Origin: Anaerolineales bacterium
Lineage (GTDB): Bacteria > Chloroflexota > Anaerolineae > Epilineales > JAANWY01
Reading direction: 5' to 3'
Assembly (NCBI GenBank): GCA_018263655.1
Contig: JAANWY010000293.1
Coordinates: forward strand, 1 to 6,756
DNA: 6,756 nucleotides
Shown: in pieces, positions 1 through 4,795 of the stretch
Position numbering within the stretch: position 1 is the first letter of the stretch
How the letters are laid out: the number at the start of each line of letters is the position of its first letter
Made by a program: the position numbers and the translations under genes
The notes under the pieces: model-generated
What the model saw: only the letters and a program-made list of their open reading frames with translations
Told to the model about the DNA's origin: nothing
Database searches by the model: none

Positions 1-56
1 TCGAGAGACGCAATCTACACACACCTTTTCCGTAACTACCTTGACAATGTCACATT

Positions 57-127
57 CCGCTGCTGTGGCCGGTCTCCTGACCGAGCCACGGCGGGTGGCT
101 CGGTCAGGAGACCGGCCACAGCAGCGG
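57..127. repeat. Perfect 33-bp inverted repeat downstream of infB
   Basis: The arms at 57-89 and 95-127 are exact reverse complements over 33 bp, with a 5-nt loop (GGCGG, 90-94). Each arm contains a smaller inverted repeat, CGGTC-TCCT-GACCG at 70-83 and its mirror, so a cruciform or two small hairpins are alternative folds. It begins 20 nt past the infB stop, so in the minus-strand transcript it would form a very stable 3' stem-loop. No U-tract follows it on the minus strand (AATGTGACATTG), so it is not a textbook intrinsic terminator. It may block 3' exonucleases, act as a factor-assisted terminator, or be a mobile palindrome. The lack of any mismatch suggests recent origin or ongoing homogenisation. 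Confidence 0.93.
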
Positions 128-147
128 TGTTGGTGTCACTTTTACTA

Positions 148-1974
148 TTATTGAACCTGTCGCTCCTCGTAGACGCGGATGATGTCGCCTTCTTCGTAAT
201 CGTCGTAGTATGTCAGGCCCATGCCGCACTCGTAACCTTGGGCGACCTCTCGCACATCCTCAGTGAAACGTTTCAAGGAGTCGACTTCGCCTTCGTAAAC
301 CATGCCGCCGGTGCGGAAGAGCCGAGCAATAGCTCCGCGTTTCACTTTTCCGTCGGTGACGTAGCAGCCGGCCACGTTGCCCCCGCGTGGGATCGAGAAG
401 ACTGCTCGAACCTCGACTTGCCCAATGAGAAACTTTTTATACTCGGGCTCTAGCAAGCCTTCCAACGCTTTCTGAACATCCTCCGTCAACCTGTAGATTA
501 TGCTGTACAGCCGGACATCAACACCTTCAGCTTCGGCTTGCCGTTTGGCGACACCGTCAGCCGGCACATTGAATCCGACGACCACAGCATCTGAGGCGGA
601 CGCCAACATGATGTCATTTTCAGTGATCGTGCCTGTTCCCGTGTGCAGAACGTTTACTTTGAGTTCGTCGGTGCCCAGTTGTTCCAATTGGCTCTCAATG
701 GGCTCAAGCGATCCTTGCACATCGGCCTTGACAATGAGGTTGAGTTCCTTGACCTCGCCGGCTTGCATGCGGTCGAAGAGCTCCTCGAGGCTAGTGGGTA
801 CTGTATATAGCTTGCCTTTTTCCTCTTCTTCTTGTTGCTCCTCTGCGATGGCTCGGGCTGTCGATTCGTCCTCAACAACCTCAAAGATGTCGCCCGCACG
901 GGGCACTTCGTTGAGACCGAGTATGGCTACCGGTATCGCTGGGCCGGCCTCTTCTGTTTGCTTGCCGCGCTCGTCGAACATGGCCCGGACGCGCCCGTAG
1001 GTGGCCCCGGCCACAATGTTATCCCCTTTATGCAGGGTGCCGGCCTGGATGAGTAAGGTGGCTGTGACCCCTCGGCTGCGATCCAGCTCAGCTTCCAACA
1101 CGGTACCAACTGCCGGCTTGTCCGGATTCGCGGCCGGTTCTAGGGATTCGGCCACGAGCACAATAGCGTCTAGAAGTTCGTCGATGCCAGTCTTGCGCAG
1201 CGCAGATATTTCTACGACAAAGGTATCGCCGCCCCAGGCGTCTGGGATGAGATCCTCCTCGGCCAATTGCTGCAAGACACGCTGCGGGCGAGCCGTGGCA
1301 AGATCGACCTTGTTAAGGGCAACGACGATGGGGACGCGGGCTGCCCGTGCGTGGTTGATGGCCTCCAGTGTCTGGGGCATCAACCCATCGCCGGCGGCGA
1401 CCACCAAAACGGCGATGTCAGTAACCTGAGCGCCTCGTGCGCGCATAGCTGTGAAAGCTTCGTGCCCCGGCGTGTCGATAAACGTAATTTTCTTGCCCTG
1501 CTGTACGACCTGGTAGGCGCCGATGTGTTGGGTGATTCCACCGGCTTCGCCGCCGGCCACGTTAGCCTCCCGAATCGCGTCGAGCAGCGTCGTCTTGCCG
1601 TGATCGACGTGGCCGAGCACGGTAATAATGGGCGGTCGCGGCTCGACCGGTTCACCTGGATCGACGAACATCTGCCAGTAAGGGGGTACTTCCTCCTCGG
1701 GTTCGGCAGCAGCTTCAGGTTCTACCTTCTCTTCCTTCTCCTCTTCGGCCGCCGCTAACATGCCCTCGGGCACGAGCTCATAGCCCATGTCCTCAGCAAC
1801 GATGGCGGCTGTGTCGAAGTCAAGCGTTTGATTGATGTTGGCCATGATGCCGTTGGCCATCAGGTTTTTGATCAGATCAATAGGGCTGACCCCTATGATC
1901 TCTGACAAGTCACGCACCGAAATCATCGGCGGGACTTCAATTGGTTCAGGCCCGTTTACCCCGGGTTCCGCCAT
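148..1974 (-). CDS. infB: Translation initiation factor IF-2
   Basis: This cytosolic GTPase places initiator fMet-tRNA on the 30S subunit and promotes 50S joining. The 608-residue protein opens with an IF2_N-type module (about 17-70, MISVRDLSEIIGVSPIDLIK), then a short Glu/Pro-rich linker (75-112). The GTPase motifs follow in order: G1 GHVDHGKT 121-128, switch region GGITQHIGAY 145-154, G3 DTPGHEAF 167-174 with the conserved His171, G4 NKVD 221-224 and G5 SAL 257-259. Next come a beta-barrel domain II (about 285-375), domain III (about 390-485) and the C-terminal fMet-tRNA-binding barrel (about 510-600). All motifs are intact. It is a compact form, far shorter than E. coli IF-2 (890) because the long N-terminal extension is missing. 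The ATG at 1974 is preceded by AAGGGGAGAG (1981-1990) at good spacing; Met17 is the next possible start. It follows rnpM by 265 nt, with a terminator-like hairpin in that spacer, so it may be controlled separately from rnpM. Confidence 0.98.
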   Translation of the reverse strand: MAEPGVNGPEPIEVPPMISVRDLSEIIGVSPIDLIKNLMANGIMANINQTLDFDTAAIVAEDMGYELVPEGMLAAAEEEKEEKVEPEAAAEPEEEVPPYWQMFVDPGEPVEPRPPIITVLGHVDHGKTTLLDAIREANVAGGEAGGITQHIGAYQVVQQGKKITFIDTPGHEAFTAMRARGAQVTDIAVLVVAAGDGLMPQTLEAINHARAARVPIVVALNKVDLATARPQRVLQQLAEEDLIPDAWGGDTFVVEISALRKTGIDELLDAIVLVAESLEPAANPDKPAVGTVLEAELDRSRGVTATLLIQAGTLHKGDNIVAGATYGRVRAMFDERGKQTEEAGPAIPVAILGLNEVPRAGDIFEVVEDESTARAIAEEQQEEEEKGKLYTVPTSLEELFDRMQAGEVKELNLIVKADVQGSLEPIESQLEQLGTDELKVNVLHTGTGTITENDIMLASASDAVVVGFNVPADGVAKRQAEAEGVDVRLYSIIYRLTEDVQKALEGLLEPEYKKFLIGQVEVRAVFSIPRGGNVAGCYVTDGKVKRGAIARLFRTGGMVYEGEVDSLKRFTEDVREVAQGYECGMGLTYYDDYEEGDIIRVYEERQVQ

Positions 1975-2014
1975 CTGTTACTCTCCCCTTTCTGGGTTTC
2001 TGCTTCAAACACAC

Positions 2015-2043
2015 AAAAGGCGCGTCCGACGAACGGGCGCGCC
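2015..2043 (-). terminator. Terminator-like hairpin in the infB leader
   Basis: Read on the minus strand, GGCGCGCCC (2043-2035) pairs with GGACGCGCC (2027-2019) across a 7-nt loop. This gives eight of nine pairs, the exception being a C-A mismatch. TTTTGTGTGTTT follows directly (from 2018). This is the layout of an intrinsic terminator. It lies after rnpM and ends about 40 nt before the infB ATG, so it would either end the nusA-rnpM transcript or act as an attenuator in the infB leader. The interrupted U-tract makes partial read-through plausible. Confidence 0.6.
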
Positions 2044-2239
2044 ATAGGTGTAGGGACTGATTATCGCGACTTTCTTCGCCCCGGCCAGGCGTAGGCGATC
2101 GGGGGGCTGCAGCGGGCGTCAGTTGATCGCCATCTGCATAGCGTCCCTTCGGCTTTGGCCGGTGTGTTCAAAGCTCGTTCGCGAATCGGTCCCAGGCGTA
2201 CCGATCCAGCGAGCGCTCGCTCTGTCCACAGTGGCGCGC
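2044..2239 (-). other. Structured non-coding spacer between rnpM and infB
   Basis: No recognisable gene is present, and an L7Ae-type ribosomal protein gene, often found here, is not visible. The stretch holds several inverted repeats: a 14-bp perfect palindrome AGCGAGCGCTCGCT (2208-2221), ATCGGT/ACCGAT (2185-2190 with 2200-2205, 9-nt loop), and GGCGATC/GATCGCC (2094-2100 with 2125-2131). GGCGCGCC occurs at both edges (2036-2043 and 2233-2240). The reading frames stay partly open, but without a good start and ribosome site or a familiar protein pattern. It could be an untranslated leader of infB; I match it to no known riboswitch class. Confidence 0.45.
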
Positions 2240-2569
2240 CTATTCTTCTGATTGGATAACATTGTCCGTATCTGCGGACGCCCCGGATGCTTCCGACAGC
2301 TCTCTCATGTGAGCGGTCAGCATCTCTCGTTCCTCAGATGACAACTTGGTTTTGAGGGCTTTTGCCAAACGATTGTCGGTCAATGCAACTTCCCAGCATA
2401 CAGGGTCTGCGTGTAAATATGCACCCCGTCCTGATAACTTGCCTGTCGGATCCACCTGGACGCCGCCGTTTCCGGGCGTCCGGACAATTCGTACCATGGA
2501 GCGCTTGGCAGCTACCTCACGGCAGCCGACACAGGTTCGCTGTGGAATGCGACGTCGGCGTTTAGCCAC
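2240..2569 (-). CDS. rnpM: RNase P modulator RnpM (YlxR family)
   Basis: This small basic nucleic-acid-binding protein of 109 residues is a typical YlxR/DUF448 member. The family lies between nusA and infB in many bacteria. In Bacillus subtilis the protein has been renamed RnpM because it binds the RNase P RNA and modulates its activity. Diagnostic features are an Arg-rich N-terminus (MAKRRRRIPQ), the RTCVGCR motif at 11-17 and GRGAYLH at 47-53, followed by Cys58. The last 20 residues are acidic and polar, slightly longer than in short family members. The start is GTG at 2569 with AGAGGGGG just upstream, four bases (ATCA) from the GTG. The gene begins 113 nt after the nusA stop, and a palindromic repeat copy fills most of that spacer. 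The stop is TAG at 2242-2240. RNase P modulation in this organism is inferred from the family. Confidence 0.93.
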   Translation of the reverse strand: MAKRRRRIPQRTCVGCREVAAKRSMVRIVRTPGNGGVQVDPTGKLSGRGAYLHADPVCWEVALTDNRLAKALKTKLSSEEREMLTAHMRELSEASGASADTDNVIQSEE

Positions 2570-2591
2570 TGATCCCCCTCTTGCCTTTGCT

Positions 2592-2690
2592 TAGGGACTT
2601 CCAGGGAAGTAAACGTCCCAAAATGACCCATTTCCCTCAGAAATCCTTGGGTCTTTGGGGGATTTTAAATCCTGGAATCCCCTTAACCCT
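2592..2690. repeat. Palindromic interspersed repeat, copy 1
   Basis: This 99-bp element aligns with 6633-6730 over its whole length, with 9 substitutions and 3 single-base indels, and in the same orientation. It is an imperfect long palindrome: TAGGG at one edge against CCCT at the other, TTCCAG against CTGGAA, and an inner pair ACCCA/TGGGT. The stem of this copy is more degraded than in copy 2 (for example a C-A and a G-G opposition near 2614 and 2661-2663). It sits between nusA and rnpM; its right edge overlaps the nusA 3' end and supplies the stop codon. The layout fits a MITE-like or REP-like element. No transposase is present and no clear target duplication can be read. Confidence 0.88.
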
Positions 2691-4437
2691 CGTCTTCCTC
2701 GTCTTCCTCGTCTTCCTCGCCGTCATCCAGATACTGTCTCCAGTCTTCCTCCTCGTTGCCGGAGTCGTCCAAGTCTTCTTTCCCGTCGTCGGAGTCGCCC
2801 AAGTCTTCTTCTTCCCAGTGCTCAAGGTCACGCTCCCACCGCTCCCGCCGGCGCCCTGGTTTGCGACGCTTACGAGCGATGACCTCGCCCAGGTCTTCGT
2901 CATATACAAGCTGGCGCTGCTGGCGCTTTTTCTTGCCCTTCTGCGCAGGCTCTTCGAGATCCTCAATCGCTTCGTCTTCCTCGGTGAGTTGTTGCCAGTC
3001 AGCTTCGGGTTCCTCTTCTTCGGCCGGCGCTTCTTCTTCCGCCTCGACGTCTTCTTCTTCCTCCGCCTGTTCAACCTCCGGGGCACCTTCGACGACTTCT
3101 AGTTCGGTCTCCGCGACGGTATCTTCTGGCTCTGGGATGGGTTCAGGCTCAACCTCGGCTTCGACCGGTGCTTCCGGTTCGGCTTCGGGCTCCTCTTCTG
3201 CAACTGCTTCGGGCGCTGCCGGCTCTTCGGGCTCAACAGCTTCTTCGAGGGTCTCAGTCTTCTCTTCCGGTTCGGCGACCTCAGCCTCTTCATGCTCCTT
3301 GGCTTCGGCTTCCGCGAGTAAGGCCTGGGCGTCTTCGAGTTCCTTGCGCTTCTTGGCCCGCTCCGCTTCCTCTTCCATGCGACGTAGGGCCTCTTCGGCG
3401 GCTTCGGCTTCGTTCTTGATATCGATTCGCCAGCCCGTGAGCTTGGCGGCCAAGCGAGCATTTTGCCCTTCCTTGCCAATAGCCAGCGAGAGCTGTCGGT
3501 CCGGTACGACGACTTCCGCTGTCCGACCCTTGGGGGCCTCGACGAGACGCACCTTTGTCACCTGGGCCGGGCTCAGCGCGTTAGCGATGAACACCGACGG
3601 GTCTGGGTCCCAGGCAACCACGTCGATCTTCTCGCCGCTGAGTTCGTTGACTAGTGCTTGGATGCGCACCCCACGGATACCCACACAGGCTCCGACCGGG
3701 TCCACGCCCTCCTGGCGGGCCGCAACAGCGACTTTCGAGCGCGAACCGGCCTCGCGTGCAATGGCCTTGATCTCGACAGCGCCGTTGAAAATCTCCGGAA
3801 CTTCGAGTTCCATCAGCCGGCGCAGCATGCGCTTGTGGGTTCGCGAGACAATGATCTCCGGCCCCCTGGGCGTCTTGCGCACCTCCTGGACGTACACCCG
3901 AATACGTCGATTGCGGGAGTACTGCTCTGTTGGTATTTGATTAGCACGAGGCAGTAACGCCTCGGCTTTATCCAAGCCTACCGCGATGCCGTCTGGGTTG
4001 GAATTTCGGATTATTCCGTGAACGATCTCGCCCTCTCGGTCGGCATATGTGTGGTAGGTCGCCTCTCGCTCCGCCTCGCGAATCCGTTGCAGAATCACCT
4101 GCTTCGCGGTCTGGGCCGCGATGCGCCCGAAATCCTTCGGGGTCACGTCCACTTCGACCACTTCACTGAGTTCGGTGTCCGGGTCGATCTTCTTCGCCTC
4201 GTCCAGCGAGATTTGGCTTCTGTCGTCCTGGACTTCTTCGACTACAGCAAGTTGCGCATAGACCGTGCTCTCGTTGGTCTCCGAGTTGACGCCGATGCGG
4301 ACGTTTTGAGCCCACGCCTTCGGCGTTTTGCGGTACGCTGCGATAATGGCCGCCTCAAGGGCCTGCATGACGACGTCCTCGGGCAGACTACGTTCTGAGG
4401 CCAACAGCCGAATGGCTCGTGAGAGATCGTTTTTCAT
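2683..4437 (-). CDS. nusA: Transcription termination/antitermination factor NusA with long acidic tail
   Basis: NusA binds RNA polymerase and nascent RNA and modulates pausing, intrinsic termination and antitermination. The 584-residue protein has the polymerase-binding N-terminal domain (1-130), an S1 domain (about 133-200), KH1 with GIRG at 253-256 and KH2 with GKEG at 321-324, all intact. The core ends near 345. A helical charged stretch (342-386) and a Glu/Pro/Ala-rich acidic tail follow. The tail contains a basic island (GKKKRQQRQ 501-509; ARKRRKPGRRR 521-531) with LVYDEDLGEVI between, Trp481, 534, 541 and 566, and an EDE-repeat end. Typical NusA is about 345-500 residues. The ATG at 4437 is chosen because MKNDLSRAIRLLASERSLPE matches the family N-terminus. 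AGGAGAG abuts it and GGGAGG lies 14 nt upstream, so neither ribosome site is ideally spaced; an upstream ATG at 4467 (MSAREEQTGE) is a weaker option. The last Gly and the TAA come from repeat copy 1. An extended -10 promoter lies upstream at 4612-4640. Confidence 0.96.
   Translation of the reverse strand: MKNDLSRAIRLLASERSLPEDVVMQALEAAIIAAYRKTPKAWAQNVRIGVNSETNESTVYAQLAVVEEVQDDRSQISLDEAKKIDPDTELSEVVEVDVTPKDFGRIAAQTAKQVILQRIREAEREATYHTYADREGEIVHGIIRNSNPDGIAVGLDKAEALLPRANQIPTEQYSRNRRIRVYVQEVRKTPRGPEIIVSRTHKRMLRRLMELEVPEIFNGAVEIKAIAREAGSRSKVAVAARQEGVDPVGACVGIRGVRIQALVNELSGEKIDVVAWDPDPSVFIANALSPAQVTKVRLVEAPKGRTAEVVVPDRQLSLAIGKEGQNARLAAKLTGWRIDIKNEAEAAEEALRRMEEEAERAKKRKELEDAQALLAEAEAKEHEEAEVAEPEEKTETLEEAVEPEEPAAPEAVAEEEPEAEPEAPVEAEVEPEPIPEPEDTVAETELEVVEGAPEVEQAEEEEDVEAEEEAPAEEEEPEADWQQLTEEDEAIEDLEEPAQKGKKKRQQRQLVYDEDLGEVIARKRRKPGRRRERWERDLEHWEEEDLGDSDDGKEDLDDSGNEEEDWRQYLDDGEEDEEDEEDEG
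2688..2719. repeat. 9-bp tandem repeat at the nusA 3' end
   Basis: The unit CGTCTTCCT occurs three times in a row (2691-2717) with partial units on both sides. On the coding strand it encodes repeated Glu-Asp-Glu, the acidic end of NusA. It abuts and slightly overlaps the edge of the palindromic repeat (ending at 2690). Its length could vary between strains by replication slippage without changing the frame. Confidence 0.9.
2761..2810. repeat. 30-bp period duplication in the NusA tail
   Basis: The 20 bases at 2761-2780 and 2791-2810 differ at one position and are exactly 30 bp apart. They encode two successive ten-residue repeats in the NusA tail (EDLGDSDDGK then EDLDDSGNEE, about residues 545-564). 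This is an in-frame tandem duplication that lengthens the acidic tail. Confidence 0.8.
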
Positions 4438-4605
4438 CTCTCCTGTTTGTTCCTCCCTAGCCGACATGGAGAATGGGAAGAGGGGAATGGACAGAAATGT
4501 GAAGCCCGCTACCTGATTCCATTCTCCAACTCCCAAAAAGTCGCCCTACAAGACGAAAAGTGGAGGGATACCCACCACTTTTCCAAAAGGACTCTCCGAC
4601 GTTAT
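4438..4605 (-). promoter_or_regulatory. Predicted nusA 5' leader with two hairpins
   Basis: If transcription starts about 7 nt past the -10 box, the nusA leader is roughly 168 nt. Its first hairpin, at 4555-4583, is the separate entry below. The second pairs TGGAGAATGG (4467-4476) with CCATTCTCCA (4519-4528), ten perfect pairs around a 42-nt loop. One arm touches the ATG at 4467 and lies about 30 nt upstream of the chosen start. Such a leader could serve attenuation or autocontrol; E. coli nusA is known to be autoregulated, but this sequence alone does not show it. No coding potential is seen here. Confidence 0.4.
4555..4583 (-). terminator. Terminator-like hairpin upstream of nusA
   Basis: GAAAAGTGG (4555-4563) pairs perfectly with CCACTTTTC (4575-4583). 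Inside, GGG/CCC (4565-4567 with 4571-4573) extends the stem after one A-A mismatch, leaving a 3-nt loop. Each arm carries an A/T run, so the structure is terminator-like on both strands, but on the minus strand the stem is followed by GTCTTG rather than a long U-tract. It lies downstream of the predicted nusA promoter and about 118 nt before the start codon. It could therefore be a leader attenuator, or a backstop terminator for proS read-through. Confidence 0.5.
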
Positions 4606-4611
4606 GAATTA

Positions 4612-4640
4612 AGTATAACATTATTCGTTCAATAGTGCAA
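4612..4640 (-). promoter_or_regulatory. Sigma-70-type promoter for nusA
   Basis: On the minus strand TTGCAC (4640-4635) is followed after exactly 17 nt by TATACT (4617-4612), preceded by TG at the extended -10 position (4620-4619). The -10 matches consensus at five of six bases and the -35 at three of six. The block is AT-rich compared with its surroundings and lies in the proS-nusA spacer, oriented towards nusA. Predicted transcription start is near 4605. It suggests nusA can be expressed independently of proS. Confidence 0.65.
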
Positions 4641-4675
4641 ATCCTTTACCCAAGTGCCAGCAATTCGAGATTGGG

Positions 4676-4687
4676 CGCGAATTCGCG
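4676..4687. repeat. 12-bp perfect palindrome CGCGAATTCGCG
   Basis: A perfect self-complementary dodecamer overlaps the outer edge of the inverted repeat that follows proS. A shorter AATTCG/CGAATT pair (4662-4667 with 4678-4683) lies beside it. It adds a further small stem after the proS 3' structure. No function is assigned. Confidence 0.7.
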
Positions 4688-4795
4688 TGCTGGCCGGCCA
4701 AGAATCATGCTGAGTAGGCGTCAGCCGTATCGAAGTGTGGTTCTTGGCCGGTCAGCACGCCTCGATACGCCTTCTTCGAACGGCTACTCAGCATG
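4685..4795 (-). repeat. Crossing inverted repeats at the proS 3' end (bistable structure)
   Basis: Two sets of complementary arms interleave. Set A pairs 4685-4704 with 4741-4760 (19 of 20 bases). Set B pairs 4706-4717 with 4784-4795 (12 of 12), supported further inside by 4726-4733 with 4762-4769 (8 of 8). In transcript order they run B, A, B', A'. Hairpin A therefore traps B' in its loop and hairpin B traps A, so they compete or form a pseudoknot. One B arm includes the proS TAG stop and its last codons. No U-tract follows. It may serve as a proS 3' end or RNA-stability structure, or be the remains of rearranged palindromic repeats. Confidence 0.75.

Noticed and set aside
41..46. A perfect TTGACA -35 hexamer on the plus strand.
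   Set aside because: No -10 hexamer lies at suitable spacing and no plus-strand gene follows.
70..118. GGTCAGGAGACCGGCC in the hairpin resembles the B12-box of cobalamin riboswitches.
   Set aside because: The match is explained by the small palindrome GGTC-AGGA-GACC. The rest of a cobalamin riboswitch is absent, and the element lies downstream of infB inside a perfect inverted repeat.
2049..2058. TGTAGGGACT, identical to the left edge of repeat copy 2 (6631-6640), as a third repeat copy.
   Set aside because: The match stops after 10 bases and no other part of the element follows, so chance is sufficient.
2060..2070. GATAAT on the minus strand in the rnpM-infB spacer as a possible -10 box for infB.
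   Set aside because: No convincing -35 element lies 16-18 nt upstream; the region there is GC-rich (CTGGCC).
2756..3940. Long open frame of 394 codons on the plus strand opposite nusA.
   Set aside because: It is a Ser/Arg-rich antisense shadow of the Glu-rich nusA tail, without family motifs or a ribosome site, while the minus strand encodes a clear NusA.
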